NCBI RefSeq assembly: GCF_900107855.1
Contig: NZ_FNRJ01000001.1
Span: 62,001-126,000, forward strand
Direction of reading: 5' to 3'
Length of the DNA: 64,000 nt
Source of the DNA: Marinobacterium iners DSM 11526
GTDB taxonomy: Bacteria > Pseudomonadota > Gammaproteobacteria > Pseudomonadales > Balneatricaceae
Shown in pieces: positions 43,529 through 53,534 of this stretch; within the stretch, counting starts at the first letter, position 1, and each line of letters opens with the position of its first letter. Below the pieces are notes generated by a model. It saw only the letters and a program-made list of their open reading frames with translations, had not been told where the DNA came from and did no database searches. The position numbers were made by a program, and so were the translations under genes.

Positions 43529-44866
43529 TTACTGCCCGCTGTCAGCAACCTCCTGCTGCGCTGCACCCTGTTCACCCACATCAGGCAAGGGTATGTTGAG
43601 CGCTTCCAGCAAGTCACCGGTACCGGTCAGGATACGCAGTTGTGCAATCTGGTCATCGACTCGCGCTTCTGCCAGCTGATTCTTCGCCGAGAACACTTCG
43701 TTCTCGGTATCCAGCAAGTCGAGCAGTGAGCGCTGGCCAATATCGAACTGTTTTTTGTAGGAGTCGCGAGTATCCTGACTGGAGACCACGTGACGCTCCA
43801 GATACTCCATCTGCCGAGTCAGAATTTCATGGGCGTTCCACGCCAGCTCAACACTTTCGCGAATCTGGCGCTCGGCATCACGCTGAATTGCCTGAGCTTC
43901 GCCGATCTGATGTTCAGTCTGACGAATACGCGCTTTGTCGGCACCGCCATTAAACAGATTGTAACGCAACCTCAGCATGGCGGTCAGGTCTTCATCATCA
44001 CCCTCTACACCATCTATGTTGTTATCCCAGCGACGCTCTACTTCAAAATCCAGGCGTGGATACATGGCACTTTTAGCTGCATCACGTTGCGCGACGGCCG
44101 CTTCCACATCGAACTGTGCAACACCGGCTACAGGCTGGTTTTCCAGCCCCCGTGCAATGGCCTCTTCCAGGCTGGCCGGCAGGCTCAAGTCAGCCGCCTT
44201 GAAAGGCTCTGGATTTTCAGGTGCCGGCTGACCAACCACTCGCAGATAGCTGGCTCGCGCATCGCGCAGGTTGTTTTCGGCCGCCAGCATATTAACCTCT
44301 GACAACGCCAGACGGCCTTCCGCCTGCTGAATGGAAGCCAGACTGTCCATGCCGGATTCGCTTCGCCGCTTGATCTGGTCATAGATGGTGACATGGTTAT
44401 ATAGGCTTTCCTTGGCCAGCGTCAGAAGCTGATCACGACGCAGCACCTCCATATAGGCCCGACTGGCCTCCAGGGCATAACGCTGAGCTGTATCTTTCAG
44501 GCTGCTGGCACGAGACGCCGCACGCGCTTCATGACGCTTCACCTCACTGCTGGTAGCAAAGCCATCAAAGATCATCTGGTTCAGGTTAAGGCGAGCTTCA
44601 CGTCTATCCAGCTCAGTATCCTGAGTACCATTCTCTTTATCAGTCCATTCGTAGCCGTAGCCAATAGTGGCATCGAGGGTAGGATAATAGCCTGCCCGAG
44701 CCTGACGAATTTCCTGAATTACGGCAGCATAGTTCTGAAGTGCGCGCTGCACTTCCGGGTTCTGCTCTATATTGTCAGCAACCACGTCCTGAAGGGTGGC
44801 AGCGGAACTCCAGCCCGCAACTCCTGCACTCAGGGCAAGTGCCAGCATTGAGTATCGAAATTTCAT
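43529..44866 (-). CDS. TolC-family outer-membrane channel of a type I secretion system, 445 aa
   Basis: A signal peptide (MKFRYSMLALALSAGVAGWS...) is followed by the TolC/AggA repeat structure (ASRAYMEVLRRDQLLTLAKE, LSLPASLEEAIARGLENQP, VELAWNAHEILTRQMEYLER). It forms the outer-membrane duct and cooperates with the HlyD- and ABC-type genes upstream. Last gene of its operon. Most similar in style to LapE/AggA proteins of adhesin secretion. Confidence 0.9.
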   Translation of the reverse strand: MKFRYSMLALALSAGVAGWSSAATLQDVVADNIEQNPEVQRALQNYAAVIQEIRQARAGYYPTLDATIGYGYEWTDKENGTQDTELDRREARLNLNQMIFDGFATSSEVKRHEARAASRASSLKDTAQRYALEASRAYMEVLRRDQLLTLAKESLYNHVTIYDQIKRRSESGMDSLASIQQAEGRLALSEVNMLAAENNLRDARASYLRVVGQPAPENPEPFKAADLSLPASLEEAIARGLENQPVAGVAQFDVEAAVAQRDAAKSAMYPRLDFEVERRWDNNIDGVEGDDEDLTAMLRLRYNLFNGGADKARIRQTEHQIGEAQAIQRDAERQIRESVELAWNAHEILTRQMEYLERHVVSSQDTRDSYKKQFDIGQRSLLDLLDTENEVFSAKNQLAEARVDDQIAQLRILTGTGDLLEALNIPLPDVGEQGAAQQEVADSGQ

Positions 44867-44885
44867 ATCCTTGCTCCGGCTATTT

Positions 44886-45494
44886 TCAATGTGGGTACAC
44901 CTGACCGTTCGCCTTGAGGATCAGGTCAATCCTGTCCCTCGCTCCGGCCTTTTCCAGAATGGCACTTACATGTGCCTTGACTGTACGTTCGGTTATGTTC
45001 AATTCGCGTGCAATTTCCTTGTTGCTCTCCCCCCGCTTAAGAGCCGCCATCACCTGCGACTCACGTTCACTCAGTGACCACAGGTCCGGAACATCCGCCG
45101 AGGGTTGCGACTGCTGCAGCAGACGTCTCAGCAGACGCTGCAGCAACTCGGGCCCCGCCCAGATATCGCCACGCCCAACAGCCATTACAAGCTCAGTCAG
45201 CAAGGCGCCCTGAATAAACGTATTAGCATATCCCCTGAAACCTTCCTGCAGCAGCTCTATACCTTCCTGATCACTGGGCGTATCAACCAAGGCAACAAGA
45301 CGCAGATCATGACTGCGTGCGATCAGCTCCTGACGCTGCTTCGAATCCAGCGCACTCCAATGCAGAAGCAACACAGCCCCATTTGGCAGTTTCAACAGCG
45401 AGCCTGAATTCAGGTCCAGCACAGCCGACGTTGCCAGCTGGGTTTGCCAACGTTCCCTGATGTCTTTTCGTTCGCTCCAGACAAACAACTCCAT
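44886..45494 (-). CDS. LuxR-type regulator with degenerate receiver, 202 aa
   Basis: The C-terminal ~60 residues are a LuxR HTH (SLSERESQVMAALKRGESNK, EIARELNITERTVKAHVSAI). The N-terminal domain has receiver-like strands (AVLLLHWSALD, LRLVALVDTPSDQEGIELLQ, EGFRGYANTF) but lacks the acidic pair and phosphoacceptor Asp in the normal places. It sits between the HlyD and TolC genes, spacing 3 and 19 bases, so it is probably co-expressed and may control the substrate gene elsewhere. Confidence 0.85.
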   Translation of the reverse strand: MELFVWSERKDIRERWQTQLATSAVLDLNSGSLLKLPNGAVLLLHWSALDSKQRQELIARSHDLRLVALVDTPSDQEGIELLQEGFRGYANTFIQGALLTELVMAVGRGDIWAGPELLQRLLRRLLQQSQPSADVPDLWSLSERESQVMAALKRGESNKEIARELNITERTVKAHVSAILEKAGARDRIDLILKANGQVYPH

Positions 45495-45497
45495 ATT

Positions 45498-46835
45498 CTA
45501 TCGCTCCGTCAACGCCCGCTCTTTTGCCCGATTGATCGGCTTCAACAGGTAATGCATTACTGATTTCTTACCTGTCATGATATCCACGCTGACCGTCATG
45601 CCGGCCATCAACGGCAGCACCTCCTGCTCAGCACCCACCTCTGGGGCATCCATCTCCAAGCGCACCAGGTAATACGGTTGTTTGCTTTCTTCATCCATAA
45701 TAGTACCGGGCGAAATAAACGCCACTTTCGCTTCCATTCCACCGTAGATGGCGAAGTCATAGGCACTCACCTTGACCACGGCAGGCTGATTCAGGCGGAT
45801 ATTGGCAATATCAGACGGCTTGATACGCGCTTCCACCAGCAACTGGTCCTCCCAGGGTACGATGCTCAACAGCGGGTCACCCGGCCTGACTACACCATCA
45901 ATGGTATTGATCATCAGCTGTTTAACGGTCCCCTTGATGGGCGCACGCACCTCGGTACGGCTGATGCGGTCCTCCATTCCACCCAGCGCTTCTTCCAGCC
46001 TGACCTGCTCGGCAAACACTTCATTCAGCTCGGCCCGAGCGCGATTACGAAAGTTAAGCTCCATCTCTTGCTTCTTCTGCTGAATTTCCTCAATGGTGGA
46101 TTCAATTCTCGGAATACTCAGCTCGATGCTCGACATCTCTCCGCGCAGATCATTTACCTGACGCCGCAGGCGCAGATGCTCAACCTCTGAAATGACGCCT
46201 TCCTTTACCAAAGGATCACTGATGCGCAGTTCTCTCAACAACAGGTTGTAACTGCGACGCAGCTGTTCAATTCTGGCCCGCGCCTCAACAAGCTCCTGTC
46301 CACGTTGCTCCTGTTGCTGCTCAAGTACCGAGAGGTTGGTACTAAGCTCTTCCCGTCGGGACGCAAACAGCAGGCGCTCCTGTTGCAACAGGTTCTGGTA
46401 TTCAGACGGGAAGTCCTCAGGCAAAATAAACTCTGCGTTATTTGACTCGGCTTCCAGGCGGGCGCCGCGTGCATTCAGCTCCAGCAACCGCACCTGGTTC
46501 TCACGAAAGGAGCTGGCAAAGCGCTTGTCTTCGATCCGCAACAGCACTTCACCCTTATCAACAAGCTGCCCTTCGCGCACCAAAATTTCGGACACGATGC
46601 CACCTTCCAGGTTCTGGACAACCTGCAACTGATGAGACGGGATTATTTCACCCTCTCCACGTGCCAGCTCGTCAAGCTCCGCCCAGTTTGCCCAGATAAT
46701 GGCAAAAACGATAAACATCGCCCCTGCCCAAAGCAGAAGGCTGGCGCCACGTGGCACTTGCTCCAGCATCGCTTCACTGATACTGGAGGTGTAGCGGATA
46801 TCATCACCCTGTGGCTGTGGGGAGTGTTGGCTCAT
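45498..46835 (-). CDS. lapC: HlyD-family membrane-fusion protein of type I secretion, 445 aa
   Basis: One N-terminal membrane segment (ASLLLWAGAMFIVFAIIWAN), a long periplasmic coiled coil (residues ~120-300) and the beta-barrel/lipoyl region with the family signature (VKVSAYDFAIYGGMEAKVAF, PLMAGMTVSVDIMTGKKSVM). It links the ABC pump with the TolC-like channel. Located 3 bases after the ABC gene. Named lapC by similarity to LapC-type proteins. Confidence 0.88.
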   Translation of the reverse strand: MSQHSPQPQGDDIRYTSSISEAMLEQVPRGASLLLWAGAMFIVFAIIWANWAELDELARGEGEIIPSHQLQVVQNLEGGIVSEILVREGQLVDKGEVLLRIEDKRFASSFRENQVRLLELNARGARLEAESNNAEFILPEDFPSEYQNLLQQERLLFASRREELSTNLSVLEQQQEQRGQELVEARARIEQLRRSYNLLLRELRISDPLVKEGVISEVEHLRLRRQVNDLRGEMSSIELSIPRIESTIEEIQQKKQEMELNFRNRARAELNEVFAEQVRLEEALGGMEDRISRTEVRAPIKGTVKQLMINTIDGVVRPGDPLLSIVPWEDQLLVEARIKPSDIANIRLNQPAVVKVSAYDFAIYGGMEAKVAFISPGTIMDEESKQPYYLVRLEMDAPEVGAEQEVLPLMAGMTVSVDIMTGKKSVMHYLLKPINRAKERALTER

Positions 46836-46838
46836 GCT

Positions 46839-48959
46839 CTACTTCCTCACCTGCAAACGACCCTGTTTCAAGGCTTCGAGTACACTGTCCTTTGGACCAT
46901 CCGCCAAAATTCGACCGCCGTCGACGACAATAAGACGGTCAGCAAGATCCAGCAGCGACATTTTGTGAGTCACCATAACCAGAGTCTTGTTTTTCAGGTA
47001 GCCCTTGAGCTGGCGCCTCATGGTCTCTTCGGAGGCGTTATCCATGGAATTACTTGGCTCATCCAATACCAGAATGGCAGGATCATGCAGTAGCGCCCTT
47101 GCCAGTGCCACCGCCTGACGTTGACCACCCGACAGGCGGCTGCCACGCTCACCCACCGGCATGTCGAAGCCCAAAGGGTGCTGATTCACGAAACTTTCCA
47201 CTCCAGCCAGACGTGCAGCCATCAGGATCTGTGTGTCGGTCGCATGAGGCAGGCCAATAGTGATGTTATCGCGTACAGTACCGGCAAAGAGCATCACATC
47301 CTGAGGCACGTAGCCCACCGAACGACGCAGATCGGTGGGGTCTATCTGGTTAAGGTCGATGCCGTCAATCGAGATTGCGCCTTCGGCAGGTCGATAGAGC
47401 CCCAGCAGCAACTTCTGAATGGTACTCTTGCCCGAACCGATGCGCCCGATCAATCCCACCTTTTCACCCGGCTGCAAGCGGAACGAAACCCCATGCAAAG
47501 CACCATATTCGGTTGAGGGGTAAGTGAAGGCAACATCCTTGAATTCGACTCCCCCCTTCAGCTCCGGTCTGTGGATATAGCGTCGCCCTGCCTCATGCTC
47601 ATCGGGCAGTGCCATAATCTCGTCGAGGGTTTTCAGTGCCTTGAGCGACTGTTCATAGTGCGCGATCAGGCTGGCAATCTGTGCCAGCGGGGCTATGGCT
47701 CGGCCACTCAGGATGACACAGGCGATCAAACCACCCATGGACAGGGTCTGTTCCATGATCATGTGAACACCAGCGATCACCAACAGTACCGATGCCAACT
47801 GCTGCACAAACCCGGCCACATTCACCACTGATGAGGACAGCATGCGCGACTTGAGTCCCCAGTTAGCGATGTAGCCCACAGCACTTTCCCAACGCCCCTG
47901 CATCGGGCTGGCCGCTCGCTGAGTCTTGAGGGTTTCCATGGCCGTCAGGGACTCCACCAGCGTGCCGTTTTTCTGCGCTGATGCGGTAAAGGTGTGCTCA
48001 ATGGAGCGACGCAGCCGAGGCTTAACCAGCAGCGCATAGACCAGAATGATCGGGATCGCCATTGCCGGCACTACCACCAGCGGGCCACCAATCCAACTGA
48101 TCACCAGCAGGAACAGCAGCATAAAAGGAATGTCGATCAATACCGTGTTAGTGGTTGAACTTAGAAAGTTGCGAATGCTCTCAAACTCGCGCAGATTACT
48201 GGCAAAAGCACCCACCGAGGCCGGCATGGCGTCGTAACGTACCCCCATCACCTTTTCAAACAGCCGTGCCGACAACAGCACATCTGATTTCTTTCCGGCC
48301 ACTTCAATAAAATAGGCCCTCAGCATTTTCAGGCCGAAATCGAACAGGTACACCACCAGCACACCAATCGCGAGCACCCAAAGGGTTTCAACCGCATGAT
48401 TGGGTACCACTCTGTCGTAGACATTCATTACGAACAGAGGGTTGGCGAGCACAAAGAGATTGATCAGCAGAGACGCGAGCAGCACATCCCGGTAGATACG
48501 CGCCGAACGCCAAATCGTACTCCAGAACCAGTGACCCCCACGATCATCCAGCTCACGCGTTGTGGTTTCACCAAAGCTGTATTCGGCGCGCAGGAAAATG
48601 ACAAAACCGGTATAGAGGGATTCAAGCTCATCCAGGCCGACACTGACGATGCCACCACTTTCAGGTTGCTGAATCTCGGCCTCACCTTTTTCGAAATCAA
48701 TTTTTTGCAGTATGCATGACTGCTCATCCTTCAACAGCAGCACAGCAGGCAGCAGCAATCTGGAAAGCTTCTGCAAAGGTCGCTGGGCCACTTTGGCGGC
48801 AAACCCTGCACGTGCAGCTGCACGCAGAAAAAGCTTGGGGGTAAGTCGCCCATCAACCAGAGGCAACCCCTCAACCAGTACCTGAGCGGAAAATGGACGC
48901 TGGCTTTGCTGTGTCAACAGCACCAGGCACTCCAGCAACGGGTCCTGCCTTACATCCAT
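46839..48959 (-). CDS. lapB: Type I secretion ABC transporter (LapB-like), 706 aa
   Basis: An N-terminal C39-like domain without the catalytic Cys (residues ~1-125), a six-helix membrane domain (residues ~160-440) and an ATPase domain with Walker A GRIGSGKST, signature LSGGQRQAVALARAL and Walker B ILVLDEPSNSMD. Degenerate C39 domains mark transporters of large RTX adhesins. The substrate gene is not in this window. Confidence 0.9.
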   Translation of the reverse strand: MDVRQDPLLECLVLLTQQSQRPFSAQVLVEGLPLVDGRLTPKLFLRAAARAGFAAKVAQRPLQKLSRLLLPAVLLLKDEQSCILQKIDFEKGEAEIQQPESGGIVSVGLDELESLYTGFVIFLRAEYSFGETTTRELDDRGGHWFWSTIWRSARIYRDVLLASLLINLFVLANPLFVMNVYDRVVPNHAVETLWVLAIGVLVVYLFDFGLKMLRAYFIEVAGKKSDVLLSARLFEKVMGVRYDAMPASVGAFASNLREFESIRNFLSSTTNTVLIDIPFMLLFLLVISWIGGPLVVVPAMAIPIILVYALLVKPRLRRSIEHTFTASAQKNGTLVESLTAMETLKTQRAASPMQGRWESAVGYIANWGLKSRMLSSSVVNVAGFVQQLASVLLVIAGVHMIMEQTLSMGGLIACVILSGRAIAPLAQIASLIAHYEQSLKALKTLDEIMALPDEHEAGRRYIHRPELKGGVEFKDVAFTYPSTEYGALHGVSFRLQPGEKVGLIGRIGSGKSTIQKLLLGLYRPAEGAISIDGIDLNQIDPTDLRRSVGYVPQDVMLFAGTVRDNITIGLPHATDTQILMAARLAGVESFVNQHPLGFDMPVGERGSRLSGGQRQAVALARALLHDPAILVLDEPSNSMDNASEETMRRQLKGYLKNKTLVMVTHKMSLLDLADRLIVVDGGRILADGPKDSVLEALKQGRLQVRK

Positions 48960-49092
48960 GCATTACTCCAGACAGTGTAAAAACAAAATTCTAACACTTG
49001 TTTTAATCGATATAAACCCTAAATACAGGTTACAGCCGAGAGTTCTAGAGCTACACTCGAACCTTTACTTAGCTTAGATCAGGTTTATTGTA

Positions 49093-49464
49093 ATGCTCTA
49101 CGCACTCAGAGACGAAGCGGGCAATATCACCGCCCTGACCGATCGTCAGATCCCTGACTCCCAAGCAGTGGATGCCGCCAATCCAGAGGTATTACGCTTC
49201 CTGTCTCTGGATTCTTCTGCTTTTACCGCCAACGAGTTTCTGGAAGATTCGGATCTATCCACCATCCGCATCCTGGAAGACTTGATCGACACCCTTATCG
49301 ACCGTCAGGTGATACGCTTCACTGACCTGCCAGACGCCGCCCAGCGCAAGCTGCTCAGTCGTAAGGTCGCACGCTCCATCGTCCACCCTGATGAATATGT
49401 AGCAGCCGACAGCGACGATATGGATTCAGAGATGTTTCTCAAGGATGAGGATCAGTTATTCTGA
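49093..49464 (+). CDS. Conserved small acidic protein beside the receiver-TPR gene, 123 aa
   Basis: MLYALRDEAGNITALTDRQI, LSTIRILEDLIDTLIDRQVI, RFTDLPDAAQRKLLSRKVAR. This small protein occurs in many Pseudomonas-like bacteria and is often wrongly annotated as a tryptophan synthase beta-like protein; it has no PLP site. Its 3' end overlaps the convergent receiver-TPR gene by 13 bases. Function unknown. Confidence 0.75.
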   Translation: MLYALRDEAGNITALTDRQIPDSQAVDAANPEVLRFLSLDSSAFTANEFLEDSDLSTIRILEDLIDTLIDRQVIRFTDLPDAAQRKLLSRKVARSIVHPDEYVAADSDDMDSEMFLKDEDQLF

Positions 49465-51047
49465 TCCTGCTGTGACAATAGCTGCACCTGGGCAGCCAGC
49501 CGCTCAGCCAGCGCCGCATGACGCTGCTGTTGGCGGGCGCTGAGCGCCGCATACTGGATTCCATAGAGCACATCATCACAGCATCGGATTGATGCCAGCA
49601 AATCCGGCGATAGACCTCGCTTGATCAATTCCAGCTCAGTTTGTACCAGATTCAAGCCAATGCTGGGGTTATCAGGCTGCACCTGCAAAGCAAAGGCAAA
49701 CGCGTCACAGGCCTGCGCGAGCTCGGCCTTGCGAAAGTGCATCATGCCCTTGAGATTAGCTCTGGCCCAGTCAATATTGACCATTTTACGGGTCAACTCC
49801 TGACGCAACACTGCCACACTGCGTGAGGCTTCCGACAGCTCCAACCCGTCGCTAAGCTGATCAATCCACTGCGCCTGATCATCCAGCGGCAGTGCCAGGA
49901 AAAGATCCAGTGCCGACCTTGCTGCCTGCTCCGCCCTCGGCACATCTCCGCTACGGCGCAAAACATCTGATAACAGAAGGCGAGATTTGAAAAGTGCCAC
50001 CCGATCCTGATCGAAGTCGGAAATGACCTGTTCCAGCACTTGAATCGCTTCAGCCTCGGACTCAGCGGCCAGCCCCCCCTGCTGCCCTTCGACACGGTCA
50101 CTGAGCGAACGCGCCAGAGCAAAATAATAGTCCGGCAATTGAAAGGCCGAATAGCGACCAAAGCGAATGGCTGCACGAAAGGAATCAGTTGCCAAGCGCC
50201 AGTCCTGCAACCGGGCTGCCACATTGCCAAGCTCCCCTTGCAGTGCCGCGACTGAGGGTTGAAGCAAGACAGACTTGCGCAGCAATGTCATCGATTGACT
50301 AAGATCTCCGCGCAAACGATGCAATCGCGCCAACCAATTGAACGCATCCACACTAACCTGCTGCTGATTAATCACCGTACTAAGACAGTCATAGGCCAGA
50401 TTGAAACGCCCTTCACGGTACGCTGCAACGCCTGCCCCCACTCGCATCCAGTGCTGATCACGTGCTTCAAGCATGCGCTCAAACAGCGTCCGCGCTTCCG
50501 GGTAACGTTCCAGCCTCAGTAGAATAATCCCCTTGAAGCGCAGTAGAAATATCTTAAGCGCCGGAAATTCTCGAATCTTTTGATCACAAAGCATCAGCGC
50601 CTCAAGCCATTTCTGCTGATCCATCAGCTCAGACAAGGGCTTGAGAGACTGTTTCAAACGCAATAGCTTCTCAAGGACCTGGCGTAACTGGACACCGTTA
50701 TAAGGCTTGTTGATACAAAGATCAGGGGAGTACTCGAGAGAGCCAAATAAAAGCTCGGATGTTTCAGGGGCGGCCACCAGCACGAAACCGGTTCCGTAAT
50801 GACGAATGCCTTCAGCCTGAGCCTCATGCATCACCTGCAGGCCACTTTTTTCACCTTTGCCCAGATCATAGGACATAAAGCAGATATCGACATTCTGCTC
50901 ACGCAGAATCGACAGCGCCATATTGACGGACGACGCGACCTCGATGTGCCCGAACCCCAGGCCGGTGAGCAGATCACGCAACGTCCGGAGGTCTTCCAGC
51001 TGCTTATCGAGGATCAGCACCTTTTTGCCTGAAAAAAGAGTATCCAT
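49452..51047 (-). CDS. Response-regulator receiver plus TPR protein, 531 aa
   Basis: N-terminal receiver (residues ~8-125: KKVLILDKQLEDLRTLRDLL, VDICFMSYDLGKGEKSGLQV, CINKPYNG with the conserved Lys) and then tetratricopeptide-like repeats to the end (LDLFLALPLDDQAQWIDQL, AFALQVQPDNPSIGL). There is no DNA-binding domain, so output is probably by protein contact. ATG 51047 (MDTLFSGKK) is chosen. The gene often pairs with the small protein at 49093. Confidence 0.85.
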   Translation of the reverse strand: MDTLFSGKKVLILDKQLEDLRTLRDLLTGLGFGHIEVASSVNMALSILREQNVDICFMSYDLGKGEKSGLQVMHEAQAEGIRHYGTGFVLVAAPETSELLFGSLEYSPDLCINKPYNGVQLRQVLEKLLRLKQSLKPLSELMDQQKWLEALMLCDQKIREFPALKIFLLRFKGIILLRLERYPEARTLFERMLEARDQHWMRVGAGVAAYREGRFNLAYDCLSTVINQQQVSVDAFNWLARLHRLRGDLSQSMTLLRKSVLLQPSVAALQGELGNVAARLQDWRLATDSFRAAIRFGRYSAFQLPDYYFALARSLSDRVEGQQGGLAAESEAEAIQVLEQVISDFDQDRVALFKSRLLLSDVLRRSGDVPRAEQAARSALDLFLALPLDDQAQWIDQLSDGLELSEASRSVAVLRQELTRKMVNIDWARANLKGMMHFRKAELAQACDAFAFALQVQPDNPSIGLNLVQTELELIKRGLSPDLLASIRCCDDVLYGIQYAALSARQQQRHAALAERLAAQVQLLSQQDQNN

Positions 51048-51137
51048 AGGCCTACAGCAACCAAGACTACCGAAAAAATAGCATGAGGGTCTGACTGCAG
51101 GCAAAACCCTTTTCCACACAGGGCTTTAGCACAGCAC

Positions 51138-51178
51138 AAAAACAAAGGGGCGATGCCGACATGTGCCGGCATCGCCCC
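51138..51178 (-). terminator. Intrinsic terminator after argG
   Basis: GGGGCGATGCCG (51147-51158) pairs perfectly with CGGCATCGCCCC (51167-51178), and on the minus strand a T-rich tract (CTTTGTTTTTG) follows. It lies about 25 bases after the argG stop. Confidence 0.85.
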
Positions 51179-51202
51179 CTATAGATTTCCTTCAACAGGA
51201 AA

Positions 51203-52429
51203 TCAGTCTTCAAGCAGGTTGCGCCCCTTACTGGCTGCAATGCGCATGCGCAACGCGTTCAGCTTGATGAAGCCTTCGGCGTCTTTCTGGTTGTAGGAAC
51301 CGGCATCGTCTTCAAAGGTCGCGATGCTTTCATCAAACAGGCTATCTTCAGAGCGACGGCCGGCAGCGCTTACACTACCCTTGTACAGCTTGATACGCAC
51401 CTCGCCATTCACGTTGCGCTGACTGTAGTCGATCATTTGCTGCATCATCTTGCGCTCTTCCGACCACCAGAAGCCGTTGTAGATGATCTCGGCGTAACGC
51501 GGCATCAGTTCGTCTTTCAGGTGGGCCGCTTCGCGGTCCAGGGTGATCGACTCGATAGCACGGTGAGCCTTCATCATGATGGTGCCCCCCGGCGTCTCGT
51601 AGCAGCCACGGGACTTCATACCGACAAAGCGGTTTTCGACGATGTCGAGACGGCCAACACCGTTGGCACCACCCACCTTGTTCAGATATTCCAGCACAGT
51701 TGCCGGGCTCATCTCTTTGCCATCGATAGCCACGATGTCGCCATTGCGGTAGGTCAGTACCAGGTAGGTCGGCTCATCCGGTGCCTGCTCGGGGCTGACG
51801 CTCCAGCGCCACATGTCTTCCTCGGCTTCAGCCCAGGGGTCTTCCAGAATGCCGCCTTCGTAGGAAATATGCAGCAGGTTGGCATCCATGGAGTAAGGCG
51901 ACTTCTTCTTGTTCTTGCTGAAGTCCACCGGGATGTTGCGCTCTTCGCAATACGCCATCAGCGTTTCACGGGACGTCAGATCCCACTCACGCCAGGGAGC
52001 GATCACTTTCACGCCCGGCTTCAGCGCATATGCACCCAGCTCAAAACGCACCTGATCGTTACCCTTGCCTGTAGCGCCATGGGAGATCGCATCAGCACCG
52101 GTCTCATTGGCAATTTCAATCAACCGCTTGGCGATCAACGGACGCGCAATCGACGTACCGAGCAGGTATTCACCTTCGTAGATGGCATTGGCACGAAACA
52201 TCGGGAATACGAAGTCACGCACAAACTCTTCACGCAGGTCTTCAATGTAGATCTCTTTCACGCCCAGCGCTTCGGCTTTTGCACGTGCAGGCTCTACCTC
52301 TTCACCCTGCCCCAGATCGGCAGTAAAGGTCACCACTTCGCAGTTATAGGTATCCTGCAACCAGCGCACGATGACGGAGGTATCAAGCCCACCCGAATAC
52401 GCCAGTACGACCTTTTTTATATCGGACAT
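51203..52429 (-). CDS. argG: Argininosuccinate synthase, 408 aa
   Basis: ATP-binding P-loop [58 protein letters not shown] and substrate-binding [20 protein letters not shown] identify ArgG. It joins citrulline and aspartate. ATG 52429 (MSDIKKV) is preceded by CTGGAGC. A perfect 11-base hairpin sits just upstream. argF and argD lie at 57-59 kb on the other strand. Confidence 0.97.
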   Translation of the reverse strand: MSDIKKVVLAYSGGLDTSVIVRWLQDTYNCEVVTFTADLGQGEEVEPARAKAEALGVKEIYIEDLREEFVRDFVFPMFRANAIYEGEYLLGTSIARPLIAKRLIEIANETGADAISHGATGKGNDQVRFELGAYALKPGVKVIAPWREWDLTSRETLMAYCEERNIPVDFSKNKKKSPYSMDANLLHISYEGGILEDPWAEAEEDMWRWSVSPEQAPDEPTYLVLTYRNGDIVAIDGKEMSPATVLEYLNKVGGANGVGRLDIVENRFVGMKSRGCYETPGGTIMMKAHRAIESITLDREAAHLKDELMPRYAEIIYNGFWWSEERKMMQQMIDYSQRNVNGEVRIKLYKGSVSAAGRRSEDSLFDESIATFEDDAGSYNQKDAEGFIKLNALRMRIAASKGRNLLED

Positions 52430-52449
52430 GTTGCTGCTCCAGAAACTGA

Positions 52450-52476
52450 GTGTGCCGGTCACCACGACCGGCACAC
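52450..52476 (-). promoter_or_regulatory. Leader hairpin 20 bases upstream of argG
   Basis: GTGTGCCGGTC and GACCGGCACAC form a perfect 11-base stem with a 5-base loop. There is no T-run, so a terminator of motY is less likely than an mRNA-leader or processing element. Confidence 0.6.
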
Positions 52477-52541
52477 GGAAACAAATCACTCGGCACAAAG
52501 GCGAGTATCATACCAGAAAGCACAAAGGCGCTGAACAGCCT

Positions 52542-53399
52542 CTATTCGCGCTCAAGCCGGATCGCCACACGACGGTTCCGTGCCCGATTTTCTGCCGTAT
52601 TGTTGGGCACGACCGGATAGCGTTCACCGTGATAGCGAGTGGTGATCATATCTTCCGACACTCCTTGACTGACCAGATAACGCGTCACCTCTTCGGCCCT
52701 GCGCTTGGACAGATCACGGTTCAACAGACGCCGACCGTAATTGTCTGAGTGGCCATCCACATACACTGAATGCACACTGTCATCGGTCTTGATATAAAGG
52801 GCAATCAAGTCGAGCCGCTCACGCGTTGCATCGGACAACTGCCAAGCAGCAGAAGGGAACAGCAACGCCGTACGTGCCACCTGACGATAATTTACCGGCA
52901 GCAACGTATCAAGACAGCCCAAATAATCATCATAGGCTGATTTGAAATTGGCTGCCGAAATACCAATCTGAACCGGCTCATCACTCTGATACCAGCGCTC
53001 GCTGGAAAAGGTTGGGGTCATGCCACGATGCAGCGCAACCAGCATCTGACTGGCCGCCTCACTGTCCAACTCAAGCACACCCGATTGCTGATCCACTTCA
53101 ACTTCCGCGATGTTGAACGGCGCCTCCCCCGGCTGCCAGGGCGATGCCTGCGCCACCAGCATGGCAGACCCGCTTAGCTGAAAGGTTTGCGTGGGCTGCA
53201 GCCTGAAACGCAACGGTTCACCCGCCTCATGCTCGAACACGGCTCGGCCGAACGCAGGTACAGACTGGCTCAAGCGACAAAAAAAACGCGAAGTTTCCAT
53301 TTCCCACACAGACTGATCGATTGATGCCCGAAACACAACGGCCTGCGCCCATCCCGGCAGCAACAGGAGCAATAGCAGGGCCATACTGGGATATTTCAA
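52542..53399 (-). CDS. motY: Sodium-type flagellar motor protein MotY, 285 aa
   Basis: Signal peptide (MALLLLLLLPGWAQA), N-terminal MotY domain (FRASIDQSVWEMETSRFFCR) and C-terminal OmpA-like peptidoglycan-binding domain (VYVDGHSDNYGRRLLNRDLS, RRAEEVTRYLVSQGV, NRRVAIRLE). It anchors the stator T-ring. A TTG start at 53399, six bases after GGGAGAG, fits best. argG-motY-rnt order is as in Pseudomonas. Confidence 0.9.
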   Translation of the reverse strand: MKYPSMALLLLLLLPGWAQAVVFRASIDQSVWEMETSRFFCRLSQSVPAFGRAVFEHEAGEPLRFRLQPTQTFQLSGSAMLVAQASPWQPGEAPFNIAEVEVDQQSGVLELDSEAASQMLVALHRGMTPTFSSERWYQSDEPVQIGISAANFKSAYDDYLGCLDTLLPVNYRQVARTALLFPSAAWQLSDATRERLDLIALYIKTDDSVHSVYVDGHSDNYGRRLLNRDLSKRRAEEVTRYLVSQGVSEDMITTRYHGERYPVVPNNTAENRARNRRVAIRLERE

Positions 53400-53534
53400 T
53401 TCGGTCTCTCCCGACAATCAGGTCAGCATTCAAGTATCGGCACCAGCCGCAGGCACTTTAACTCTCATTTTGACGCCACTACCCAGACTGTTAGAATGCC
53501 TGCGGCCAATCACCTGCTGCAATAAGGACTTTCG

